From positions 497,381,919 through 497,445,918 of the forward strand of contig CM054058.1 of assembly GCA_028641055.1 (NCBI GenBank): a stretch of DNA of 64,000 bases, given 5' to 3'. The position numbers were made by a program, and so were the translations under genes. Positions 36,365 to 47,344 of this stretch are shown here, one piece after another (positions within the stretch are counted from its first letter, which is position 1; the number at the start of each line of letters is the position of its first letter). The notes under the pieces were generated by a model. The model saw only the letters and a list, made by a program, of their open reading frames with translations. It was not told where the DNA came from and did no database searches. The DNA comes from Alopecurus myosuroides (Eukaryota; Streptophyta; Magnoliopsida; Poales; Poaceae).

Positions 36365-36540
36365 TATAGCCCATTCAACGTGTCAAACTCGAAATACGCA
36401 GTTACGTAACAACTAATCTAATGTTAAATCCTAACCATACATTTTCGATCTAACTATCAAGATAATTTAGGTGATGTGGCTTAACGTGGCGTCTCTATTA
36501 GACAACCGTATATTGCTTTTAGTATATAATAGATAGATAG

Positions 36541-36939
36541 ATTGACCACAACTTTTAAGTCGTCAACGACATGTGATGGATCTTCCCGCGGACAACAAAT
36601 AAGTGATCCCCAAAAAGGGGTGTGTTTACTTCAATTATATTGACAGTAGAAAAGATGGAAACCTCTTACCAAATGTGGCAACCCTTTAATCGGTACCGGT
36701 TGAACAATAGACAAAGCAAAGGCGACTGATCTTTATATCGACCTAACTAAGCTACACCGGGCCGGTATTCCACACCAGAATTGGCTATGTTCTGGCCTCT
36801 ACAGCTGACACATCACTATTTTTGCTGCAACGTCCCGATCGAAATCACTATCTTTTTGCTTGTTTACGGGGATGAACACAACAGAAATATGAACCTGATC
36901 TTTCAGTTGACGTATATATTCTTCATCCTGTCTAATTAA
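36541..36939. other. 3' flank of the intact subtilase gene
   Basis: No coding sequence or repeat is recognised. It should hold the 3' untranslated region and polyadenylation signals of the minus-strand gene. Confidence 0.4.
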
Positions 36940-39900
36940 TTATGCAACATCTGCATAGAAATCCTGAGCCGTGATCCGTGCCGCAACCGGTATCCTAACA
37001 GCCTTCCGGCCGCTGCGCCAAGTAATGCTGCCAAACGTGTAGTCCCCCTGCAGTTTCCATGCCGGTGACAACTTCACCTTAAACGTGTGCACTCTGTTCA
37101 CCGCATCAAATACAAGCACTGCTGGCTCAACCTCCATCCTGACTCCGACGGGGCTCTGGACCATGGCGTGATACACAGAGTTGATCTCGCCGACGTTGGT
37201 GACTGTCCTCGACACGGTGATCGGACGCTGCAGGTTGGAGACTGCGAGGGATGGCAGGTTCAGGTGGTATGCCGGCAACGCTGTCTCGTTGCACCTCACG
37301 CTGGTCCTCCTGATGATGGTGCACCCGAAGAATTTGGTGTAGTCGCCAGGATGGATGTCGTAGACAAGGCCAGGGTCGGCCGCTGCAAGAGGGTTGATGT
37401 TGCCGCCGCCGTAATCAAACGGGTCGGCGGTCTTACGCGGCAGCCCCTCGGCCAGTATCGGCATGCCACGCTCGTCGGTCACAACCGCTTCATCAACGTG
37501 CAAATTATGATAGAAGCAGATGTGAGGATCATCAGGTAGCTAGCTAGGAATTGGATGTTCCCCGGAGCTCACTTACCGGAGGTGATGATGGCTGATTTTA
37601 TTGCTGCGGGAGACCAGTCTGGGTGGAGTGCTTTCAGCAGCGCGACGACTCCCGCCACGTGAGGGGTCGCCATCGACGTCCCTGACTCAAACGCGTAGGA
37701 ATTTTCCTTTGCTGCCAAGATGTTGGCTCCAGGTGCAGCTATGTCAGGCTGTTAAAGAAGAAAAATCGCCGGCAGGTGTGAAATAAAATGATGAGGTGTT
37801 CTATGGTACCCTCAAATAAATATTAACCCTCTATTTTCGTCCATCCAATGGCTCACAAGATTCCATACTAGTGACAAAACAATGACCAGTACAAATCATA
37901 CTACTCCAAAATCTGCTCCTCCCGTAGATGGGCCTCGGCCCAAGACGTTAGATGGGTACCAGTGCTAGGCAAAATTCGCACATGAGCCCAAGAGAGAAGA
38001 CGGGAACAAATATATTCAGTTCGCTTCCCTCAAAAAACAAAAGGGCTATGTTCAGTCGCAACTGGGATTCTATGACTTCCTGAGTTCCCTGTTGTTCCGT
38101 GAACAGAAATCCTTAAATTCCAATAGTAGATGATTTTTCTTACATCTCAGATGGCGCATCAGAATTTTTGCTTTGTTCTTGAACATTTACTTAGAAATAA
38201 GAAAATAAAACATGAAGATATACACCTCCAAATTTACACTGGCCACTGGAGATGCTCTAACGAGAGAAGGAAAACTAGCTAGCTAGCTGCAGCCGAACAA
38301 AACAAATTATATAAGTAGCATACTCAGATAGTCAAATATATACTCGATTAAAGTGAGGCATTTCAGGTGAAACTTATAGAGCTAACATGTAAATTCCAGT
38401 CTCCAACACCGGAACATACACAAGCTGAAGTTTGCTATTTGAGCTTAGATTGCCAAGCTAACTGGTAACAAATGGTTAGATCAGCACAACTAGCTTGGCG
38501 GAATGAGTACTAACAAACTTGCACTACAACCTTGAACGGTGATATTCTGAGTACAATTAACATAAAAGTACACTACCGGCAATCTGGTAATGACTGGACT
38601 AACCATGCTCGTCATAAGTTCACAACAGTGCTCATGCTCACACTGATAGGATAATTTACATTGTTCAAAATTTCTACTAGAAAACAATATCGCATGCTCG
38701 CACTGGCGGTCGACGGCAGCGTCCCTGCCATCGTCTTTCGGCAGTATCCTGCGGTCACCACCGGCAGCGAGATCTTCTGCTCCTATGCATCAGGAGAAAG
38801 TTTCGAATATTCAGTTTCATATGGCAAAACATATAGATTATCTAATGTCGAACTGCTGCACATTATAAATCTAACTGCACATGCAAATGTGACTCTTGCA
38901 CTGAACACAATTACACTAGAGAAGCACAACATAATTTCACAAGCTAATAATTAAGCAGATGGACATTTTATGTTTTCTGAACAAGTAAATGTGGAGTGCA
39001 GAGATGGGAAGTGTGAGAAATCAATAGACAGTGCTGTCAACAGAAGTATCTGATTCATTATTAAGCCTGGTTATGCCATGTTTGATGCCAACTCTGAGGA
39101 CAAACAAATGAAAGACATGGATTTTTTCTTGTCTGGGACTGTCTAACTCCGAAGTAGAAATTTTGAAATTGCACGATTTCCCTAACTAACTCAAAACAGT
39201 ATTATGGAATTGAGCACACTACACCGTGATTGGTTCGGTATACACAGGACAGCCAGGAGAGCAGTCCTGTTTGACATCAATATTTCTCAAACCCAAGACA
39301 AAAATACTTAACTATATAGTTGTGCATTACACATGCAAACAGGTGTCAAATACCTGGACCATCTATAGGTTAAGCCACTAATGCAATACAATATGATAAT
39401 CGTTCAAGAGTGCATCGTCAACACAGATTCTGAATCTGTACGATGCATGTGTACATACTTTTTTTTGACAAATTATTGTCACTCATGGTGTGGGTTCGTT
39501 ATGAGAATTTACTGAATATAACATGGGGGTTTGGATTTTTCTCTAAACACTTCCCAACTGCACTTGTTTGATGTTCTGTTTTGAACCGTGATGAACAGTA
39601 TCAAGGTGTGGCTTCTAAAAGAAAATTTAAAAAGTTGGTCTGAATCAGTTTATTGGTTCAGTTTACAGTGCCAAATATGCTAAATTCTGAATATGTTCTT
39701 GATCAGTTTAAATTGCCATATATGTTGAACACTAAAAAAGAATTCTGCTGAACATGATTGCTGAACTCTGAAAAAGGAGAAGTTCTTGATCTAGGAAGTG
39801 GTGAAGCAAGTGGAGTCTGAATCTGAATACTGCATAATTGGAGTTGGAATCTGGGTAATACACTAGTAACTCCATAGAAGAACACAGAAACCCATGGAAA

Positions 39901-42900
39901 TTCAAGTTGTTCAGGACTACAAACATTTTTTAGTCCAACAATAGATGAAAAACATGCATTCTTACCTACAGACAGAAGCTGTGAAAGTAGTACAGAACGT
40001 AAATCAACACTAAACGATGTGGGTACATGTGCATCTAACATTCTTACTCATCAATAGTTTTAGTTCAATGAGCAAAATGCCTATCTAGATTCTAGACCGG
40101 GGAATTGCACGACCCTGTCACATTACCTTGATATTTCCTTGACTGACGGAAACGGCAAACTGCATACGCGGCGGGTCTGTCCATTGCCGCCGAGTTTAGC
40201 AGAGCGCATGGGGCGTGCGTCTGAGGTGTCTACGGAGCAGCGCGGTGTGAGGGGAGTCGACGGCGCGTCGCTATGCGACGGGAGTCCTCGATCTAACTGT
40301 ACAGGGGTTGGTGGCGGCGCGACCTCCCTTGTCGAAGCGGCGACGGCACGCTCACTAGAAGAGCGGGCTTTGGTGGCGGCTCGGTGCGAGAACGGCGGCT
40401 GGCGGCGGCGCGAGTGCGTGGTGGACAGTGTGGAGGCGGCGGCGCATCAGGTTTTGTTGCACAACGACAAGTGACTTATTTTTTCCACCGAGTTAGCAAT
40501 CTCTGGGCCTGTTGGGCCAATTTTCTCAGAGCCGTTGGATGTGAAATCATACTAGTCATGTTTAGGACTAGTAAAAGGTACCTTAGAAGTTGCCAAAATG
40601 ATACAAGGCGTCGATAATTGTTTTCTGGTGCTGCGTTTTAGTTGATGATCAGCTGCTACGCTACCTTGATAATATCGGGGTAATTAGGTGATGGACCTCT
40701 TGAGGAGAAGGATGCCACCTTTGGTGCCAGTATCTCCTTCCCCGTTACGGTCCGCGCTGGTTCAATCTTTGCCACGGCAGAGCTGCTTACAAAGCAAACC
40801 AAAAATAAAATGCCGTCTCCATCGATCACAAGGACATGCTTGATCCAACTCATTTGACTGTACGTACCTGGTTGCGGTGACCCAGTAGTTCTCAATCTCC
40901 GTCGCAGTGTCGAAGTCCACGAGAACGCAGGCAATGCCGGGACAGTTATCTGCCGTCACCTTTAAAATATCCGTTGTGTGTTGAGCGAAAATAAGACCAA
41001 TTCCTCCGCCTTTCAGGATGAATCGTGACGCCTGTGCGAAAACGATCATTGGATTGAAGGCGTTTGGATCTTTTGGGAACGGAAAGCAGAGCAGGATTTG
41101 CCCTCGCACGTCCGTGCCATTAAGTGCCTCCGCGGTACACCTAAATAGATATATAGATACACGGAGCAAAGCCAACTCAACTTCAGAATTGCCCAACTGA
41201 TTCCAAAATAGAAGCAGATATATCATTCTACTTACTCGGAAGAAACGATAAGATTTGCGAAACTGTTCCTGGTCGAGTTCTTCGCTTTGTAATAGAGAGA
41301 CTGTCCCTGCAAAACCAAATGGGCAGAGTTTGCTAAAGAATGTGAGACCGGCACGCTCGGTTGTGATTCTTCAGGCTGTAGACAACGTACCACTATCTGC
41401 TTCTTGTTGCCCGGCGTGATCATCGTGGGGAAGGACCTGTCCATCTTGCTCGCCGCCACGGTAATGGCCCACGGCGAAGTGTTCCCAATGGTCTGTGGCC
41501 TTGGGCCATTGTTGCCGCCCGAATACACAACCGTGATCCCCTTCTGAACCGCGTGCAGAGCCCCGAACGAGTTCTCATCCGGAAGGTTGAGAGACAAGGA
41601 CAACACGTCCACTCCATCGTGAATCGCATCGTCAATAGCAGCAAGGACGGTCGCCGTGCTGCCGAAACCACCCGTGCCGGCTCCCCAGAGGGATTTGTAC
41701 ACTGCGATGCGAGCGCGTGGGGCGCCTCCCCGTGCAACACCCTTGGCGAGGCCGTGGAAGCTCACGGACTCCACGGCTGAGCCAGCAGCGGTAGATGCAC
41801 AGTGTGTACCGTGGCCAACATGGTCCCGGGGCGAGAGCGAGTCCAGCTTGAGCGCTTCATCAGGAATTCCTGCACTGTAGAACCGTGCACCGATAATCTT
41901 GCGGCTGCAATTATTGATGCCCCAGTCAGGTCCAAGTTGGCACTTCCCTTTCCACCTTGATGGTACGGGACCGTACCCTTCGTCGCTGAAGCTTCTCGAC
42001 TCCGGCCAGATCCCTGATGTTTTTACAAGTTCGAACGTTTCTATTTATTGGTCATGGCCAGTTAACTTGCTCAGACGATTTAAATGATATGAAGACGATT
42101 TAAATGATATGGCGGATAGAAGCATTTATGTATAGATTCACTCATTTTACTATGTATATTATTAAAATTCAAACGATAAGTAGCGTATGCCTTATAAATG
42201 TGGACGGAAGGAGTATTCATTACTCAATACTAACCGGAGTCAATCACCCCGATGATTACATCCTCTCCGTAGTTCATTTTTTGACCACATGCTTCCTCTC
42301 CGTAGTTGGTTCCGTGAACTTGCCCACTGGCCGGCGTATGGTAGTTGAGACCGAGAAAGTCCCAGCTCCGTGTGGTGGCCGTCGTGTGCTTTTTGCTCCG
42401 TTCGACGCTGATCACCTCCGGAAACTCTGCATACATCAGATGATAATTGCTCAACTATGCAGTTATGCGAGCAATAACTAAGTGGTTCACATTAGATGAT
42501 TCATCGCCAACAGCCGGAAGACTGCTGACCTGCCAGTTTCTTCGCTTGCTCCGGTGTGAGCATGGCGGCGAAGCCTGAGAAGCCATGCTTGTAGTTGTAC
42601 ACCACGGAGGCAGCTGACTCCTCCTTGCTAAAATCAAAATTAAATATTGTAATCAAGGAATACTAGCCACAGGCGAACACAAGCCCGTAGTTTTGGTGTA
42701 CAAATTACACATGAGAGTGCATACCTTCCGAGGATTGTGGCGAGCATATCATGGTGCGAGGCGACGACATCGTCCGGGTGTCCATGCTTCACGTGACCTA
42801 GGTAAACTACGTAAAGCTAGAGACACCAGCAGAGGGTTAGCTAGCTAGGAGCGGTGCCAAGATTAGTTACTGAAATATATGTGTGCAAACCTGGTGTGCT

Positions 42901-43013
42901 AAATTAATTACCTTTGGAATTTCGTCTTGTGCTCTGCATAATAATAGCATGGAAAGGCAAAGGAGTAGCAGCGAAGCTACACGCGAGCGGGGGGAAGAAG
43001 AGAAACCCATCAT
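36940..43013 (-). CDS. subtilisin-like serine protease (subtilase), ten exons, apparently intact
   Basis: Plant subtilases are secreted apoplastic proteases. Exons by splice sites: 43013-42912, 42816-42725, 42627-42530, 42426-42235, 42013-41391, 41306-41236, 41140-40868, 40782-40665, 37748-37577 and 37487-36940. All ten join in frame to 762 residues with no stop. Signal peptide is about residues 1-28 ([14 protein letters not shown]). The I9 propeptide ([12 protein letters not shown] to FPEVISV) is followed by Asp160 (GVIDSGIWPES), His229 (GHGTH), oxyanion Asn329 (SGGNNGP) and Ser548 ([12 protein letters not shown]). A PA-like insert spans about 370-500, and a C-terminal Fn3-like domain ([12 protein letters not shown]) ends at TAA 36940. 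ATGATG at 43013 gives the start; either Met may be used. Intron 8 holds a 2.8-kb transposon. Subfamily and substrate are unknown. Confidence 0.88.
37793..40594. mobile_element. 2802-bp TIR transposon in subtilase intron 8
   Basis: Inverted ends GAGGTGTTCTATGGTACC and GGCAACTTCTAAGGTACC are followed inward by CATCCAATGGCTC/CATCCAACGGCTC. AAAATGAT flanks both sides (37785-37792 and 40595-40602): 8 bp, or 9 bp with a mismatch at the ninth base. The paralogous intron at about 61185-61200 reads agatgatacaagg, matching the joined flanks, so the insertion postdates the gene duplication or was lost in the sister. The subterminal motif suits Mutator-like elements; an 8-bp duplication would suit hAT. 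No transposase is seen. 40140-40460 is GC-rich and gene-like. Confidence 0.85.
42115..42214. repeat. degenerate Stowaway-type MITE in intron 4
   Basis: agattcactcatttta and the right end tataaatgtggacggaagga followed by GTA resemble Stowaway (Tc1/Mariner MITE) internal and terminal sequence (inverse CTCCTTCCGTCCACATTTAT). The left inverted repeat is eroded. Confidence 0.5.
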
Positions 43014-43073
43014 TGCAGCTGTTGTTTGTGAGAGGTAAATGTGGTTCTCATTGCTGTTATGCAGGACTGGTAT

Positions 43074-43083
43074 TTTATATATA
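43074..43083 (-). promoter_or_regulatory. TATA box of the intact subtilase
   Basis: Minus-strand TATATATAAA lies about 60 bases before the ATG at 43013. That implies transcription starting near 43045 and a leader of only about 30 bases. A short upstream ATG at 43051 opens a 13-codon frame whose TGA overlaps the main ATG, but it may lie before the start of the mRNA. Confidence 0.55.
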
Positions 43084-43196
43084 GCTAGAGAGATGCCGGG
43101 GAAATACTGTTTTTGTATTGACCCGGCCTTATCCACGACGTTAACCTTCAACCAACAGAAAAATCTATTTAGTAGGTGTCCATGCCACTTTATTGC

Positions 43197-45230
43197 AGAT
43201 GTATACTCTGAAAGAGATGTCGGTTGCTGACTTTTATGCACAGAAATTTATCAGTTGAATTAGTCCGGTTTAAGTCACACTCCAGTCCTTTTGCTCATAT
43301 ACTACCAACCGGAAGTCCAAAATAGACGTACCCTTTCTTTTTTTCCGGTTGAAAGTTAAATGACCAACACTACACTGAGTACATATCTAAGTTTCCAGGC
43401 AAGTTTTAAGGGAATGCTGGTTGTGACATCAATAATTCTCTACAATTATAATGTACAGGAAATAATTTTTGGGTTCCAATAATTCTCTGCAATTATATTG
43501 TACATTACCCACAACCTTATAATTAATATATAAGATATTGTTTCATATTGCTTTCTAGGCTCGGCCTGTGGGGCGAATTTAGGCCCGAGTCAAACTAAAT
43601 TCATTAATTAACGATGAGATATGATGTTATCTGACTTCGTCAAGAAAACAAATATTGATGAGGACTGATGGAGACTCGCAATGCATGCCGAGGGTGACCA
43701 GCCGCCAAGGTTTAGCGACTTGTTCCAAGTTGCAATAATTGGACAAGGATCAAGAGCACAAGGATATCAGTATTATACATACGCAAATCAGTAGCACTGG
43801 AATACTATAATTTAGTGGAATCACACTAGTGAAAGATTCCAGCCAAGCGAAAAAGATGCCTCTAGCCTTGTTATAGCTGATGGATTCACCACACAAATTT
43901 ACACAGAAATTGATTTGGATTAATAAGTGCTTAAGCCCAGGGGCGGAGCAAGGATTTAGACATAGGGTGGGCGAAACGACGATGATCGTCCGTGAAGTAC
44001 AATATATGCAAATATCATGTGAAAAATGGACACCATATTATCACAGATTTGGCTTATACTAATATTTAAAAAATCATCAACCTTCTCATTGATAAATAAA
44101 TTGACATTTTTTGTTACAGAAGAAAGCTAATTTTCCAAAGTTGTAGATGTCGGTTCTACTATTGCCAACAATTTGATCAAAATTAGGCACTAGGTTAGAT
44201 TCAGATCGAAGCAATAGGCACATAAAGTTCCACTATTACCAATTATTTGACTCAAATATGGCGCTAGATTAGATTCAAAATCTAAGCAATTGGCATGAAA
44301 AAGTAATGAGTATAGTATTGTTGTCGTCCGATCTAATTACTGGATAATGGTCAAACTCAAACAAAAGGATCTTAGATTTGACTAGCTGTAAGTATAAATA
44401 CACTGTGTACCTTATTAGACAAAAAAAAACTATTGGACAAACCAGGGGATGGAGATTCGCGACAAGCGGCGATCTACCGCCACCATCGATGCACTCGCGG
44501 CAAATCGGCTGGATAGAAAAGCTGTCCATGGACGGTGGCTCCCAATCAGGAGCAGCTGGGAGGCGGCAGGTATCCCAGCGATCTTGGTACTAGATCCATC
44601 GGGGAGGGAGGTTAGACGGACGGGCATAAAAGAGGACATCAAATGACCAATTGTCGATTGACCACACAGTACTCGTCATGGGCTGTTTTGTTTTGTTTCT
44701 CTTTTGGGTTTCGGTGTGTGCAGATCTCCGTGAATTAGTATGTGCTACAGCGTTAAACACTAATGAGGACGTGAACTCATAATGTGTACTGGTATTACGT
44801 GATATAAAACGTTGGTGGGGGGACGAGCGATTAGGGGGGGTCTGACCCCTGCTAGCCCCCCTTGTCTCCGCCCCTGCTTAAGCCAGGGTAGATTTGTACT
44901 ACTAACTTGTAGTAGGATATTACTGAATTCATTTCGTTTTCTCAGCTCTAGCCACTAGTCAGGTATGTGGGGCGAACTTAGGCCCAAGCAAACAAAATCC
45001 ATTAAGTGATGATGTCGTAACTTGATATTTTTTCTAATTTAGTCACACACGAAAATCTGATGAGGACCCTCGAACTAGCTATAGGCATGCTGAGGGTGAC
45101 CTTCAGCGACTTGTTCCAAGTTGCAGTAACTGAAGAATAAATGAGTTCACAAGCAATCAGTGCACACACGTAAAAAAAATGCAAGAAAAGAATACAGAGG
45201 ACTTCACTAACGTTCAAAGGGTGAAGCTAA
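43197..45230 (-). repeat. tandem upstream repeat units of the subtilase gene
   Basis: Unit 1 (43197 to about 44886, of which 43938-44884 is an insertion) and a shorter unit 2 (44887-45230) share ggtatgtggggcgaacttagg-like, gatgaggac and ttcagcgacttgttccaagt sequences in the same order. The same units recur at 2932-3610. They cover the region where the promoter should be and could carry regulatory elements. Confidence 0.7.
43938..44876. mobile_element. 939-bp non-autonomous hAT element
   Basis: The ends are CAGGGGCGGAGCAAGG (left) and, inverted, CAGGGGCGGAGACAAGG (right). CTTAAGCC occurs on both sides (43930-43937 and 44877-44884), a perfect 8-bp duplication expected for hAT elements. No transposase is encoded. 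It lies inside upstream repeat unit 1 of the subtilase, about 0.9 kb from the start codon. Confidence 0.88.
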
Positions 45231-45614
45231 GGGCATCTCCAGCCGTTTTGGGGCCGCCGCGGCGCCAAACGGCGTTAATCTGGAACCTGTGGGGGCAGGG
45301 TTCCCAGTCGCCCACCAACCCAGCACTCGGCCCATAATAATTCCAAAGATAAATTCGACGCACTTTTATTGATTCGACGAAAGTTCATACAGTTAGACAG
45401 AAATTTAAACTAAACATTGCGAAAAACTTAAAAACTACGACCGCCCCGGCCTGGCTTTAGTCCTGAATAGTGAGATTGCAGGAGTAGGAACGCCGCATTG
45501 TTGCGTCGTACCGAAACTGGGTAAAACCCTGTGTCATTGGTCATCATACGATCACGTCCCCCCACTTCTCTATCGGTAGTCTCATGACACCCCCGTCTAT
45601 GAAATCTACCACGA
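45231..45614. mobile_element. PIF/Harbinger-like left end, partial
   Basis: GGGCATCTCCAGCCG after TAA (45228-45230) resembles the Harbinger/Tourist end and its TAA target. The minus strand holds an AATAAAA signal near 45368, as at a gene 3' end. The right end was not found; the gypsy element interrupts at 45615 and the DNA that follows at 58366 is not clearly the same element. Confidence 0.45.
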
Positions 45615-46107
45615 TGTCGAATCTCTGACTCTACAAATCCCTTAGGTGAACCTATCGGGTTTCGACTAGGAGAACTTATGAGCACTGGTGGAATCGTCGG
45701 CTAGACAGGGGGCAAGATTTACCCAGATTCGGGGCCCTCGTAGAGGTAAAACCCTTACTCCTGCCTCTGTCGGTCTGTATTAATGAGTAGATCGGTTACA
45801 ATGGTGGTTGCTCGAATCGAGAGTATGATCTCGAGTTCAAGTCTTTGGTGTTGCGATGTTGCTTGGTCCTCTTCCGGTGGCTCTCCTGGCCTTATATAGG
45901 TGGCCAGGTCTCAAACCCTACCCGGAGAGAACTCGAACTCTAACTTTAGGTCGGTTACATATTTCCAAACTTAACCCGCAAGTTTAGTGCGGGTGGGCTT
46001 CACGTGGGCCTTCTGGAATACTCCAAGGGCTCCTCTTCTTGGGCCTTAACCTTGGGTCTGAGATGGGGTGTCCTTACCCGCAGGGTTCAGGATCCATGTC
46101 TTCGTCA
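45615..46107 (-). repeat. 3' LTR of the gypsy element
   Basis: This 493-bp copy starts TGTCGAATCTCTGACTC and ends CATGTCTTCGTCA on the plus strand. It is the 3' LTR because pol reads toward it. Confidence 0.93.
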
Positions 46108-46120
46108 GTAGCCCCCGAGC
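46108..46120 (-). other. polypurine tract of the gypsy element
   Basis: Minus-strand CGCTCGGGGGCTAC directly abuts the 3' LTR, where plus-strand synthesis is primed. The pattern CGGGGGCTAC before TGACG is common in grass gypsy elements. Confidence 0.65.
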
Positions 46121-46719
46121 GTTTGCTCGAATAGGATTTTTCCAGTCGAGTAGACGGTCAAATCTTTCTTGGTCTTTCTTTCTTGCGGATAACCAGTTTG
46201 GTTGTTTCTTGTTTAGAGGGCGCGTACCCTGTATAATGAGTTTTCATATTCGAGTATCGAGCAATGCAAGTGTCTGTTTTTATGGCTTTTTATCGCAGAC
46301 GGATGTGGCGCAGTAGCTTGGCTCGCCCGAGAGATCAGGGCCAATTAATTGCGACTAGGGCAAAAACATTTCTGGCCTACACAGATTCGAGACCTCCGAC
46401 TCGAATCCGATAAGGTGATTGTTGCGACTGGGCCGTTGTGGTCTTATCGAGTCGAACTTAACCTATGGGGGTACCCGGCGCGTCCGCTGGGATTTTTCTT
46501 CGTGTTGCTGACACGGAATCATACCGGAGGACGCAACTTTGAGTGCGATTCCAGGCCCTCAAGAGAGATCTTTCGGGTCTTACCTTCATATTCGAAGAAT
46601 ATGGCATCCGGATGTGCCTAGTCGGCCGAACAATCCAGGTTTTTATCATGTAAAAATATCATGCGAGCGAGAAAAGGATAGGTTCTGCCTACTCGTGTAA
46701 TTTTTGAATGAGTAGTTTT

Positions 46720-46825
46720 TTTATCCATACGAAAGAGTTTTCGTGTTTAGGAGTTTTTATGCCCATATGAAAGAGTTTTCATGTTTGGGAGATCGTGCCC
46801 ATACGAAAGAGTTTTCGTGTGCAGG
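46720..46825 (+). repeat. three palindromic ~42-bp repeats
   Basis: Three spaced copies of catacgaaagagttttcgtg (one as catatgaaagagttttcatg) lie at about 46727, 46762 and 46799. Each can form a hairpin ACGAAA/TTTTCGT, and the middle copy keeps pairing through matched changes on both arms. They sit in the spacer upstream (on the plus strand) of the accessory gene. Confidence 0.65.
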
Positions 46826-47234
46826 GTATTTTTCTCCGTTTTTAATGGAGTCTTGCCTCATGATTTGTTCATGAAAAAGTAGCTTCTATTCGAAGGAGTT
46901 TTGTTCATACGAAGTTATTTTCGCGTTTGAACTTTCCATTCGAAGCTTTCTTCAATTTGATGATGCACGCTATGACGTCATGGCGCACTTTTATCCTCCC
47001 GATGGGACTTGACGGAGTGAGAGCAGAGAGCCTGGCCCACATAGTCAACTTTTTGACCGGGAAACGAGACGCCGTTCCCGGTTTTTATGCAAACCGTGCA
47101 ATAAATGCGCACGATCTTCTGTTAAGATCGTGGCAGGAAACAGCGTTCACCGCCCCCTCGTTTCGTCTTCACACGTGGTGGCGGCGATGGGCGCCACGTG
47201 GAGCATCGAATGGCCAGTATCGATTCGTTCCGAG

Positions 47235-47240
47235 TATAAG
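47235..47240 (+). promoter_or_regulatory. TATA box of the antisense accessory gene
   Basis: tataag in ccgagtataagtacgg is about 105 bases before the plus-strand ATG at 47345, giving a leader of about 75 bases. It would allow expression independent of the LTR promoter. Confidence 0.45.
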
Positions 47241-47344
47241 TACGGGTCTTTGGGTGCGGTAAAACTTTCCCAGCCTTCGTCTCCCAATCCATCTTCTTCC
47301 TCGCGCTCATCTTCTTTCTTCCTCCAAGATCAGGCTTAGCGGCG

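Larger units (their letters stand above)
30568..36533 (-). mobile_element. possible outer Helitron containing nested elements
   Basis: At the left, the minus strand has a strong 8-bp-stem hairpin (CCCTCGCA..TGCGAGGG) then CTAG followed by T, as at a Helitron 3' end. At the right, minus-strand TCTATTATATACTAAAAGCAA resembles Helitron 5' ends; the exact TC is hidden in a GATA repeat at 36531-36541. Pairing these ends is inference. Removing the nested elements leaves about 2.6 kb with no gene that I recognise. Confidence 0.4.

Noticed and set aside
46349..47000. Open frames between the gypsy 3' LTR and the accessory gene
   Set aside because: Short, no motif, and upstream of the TATA of the accessory gene; treated as non-coding spacer.
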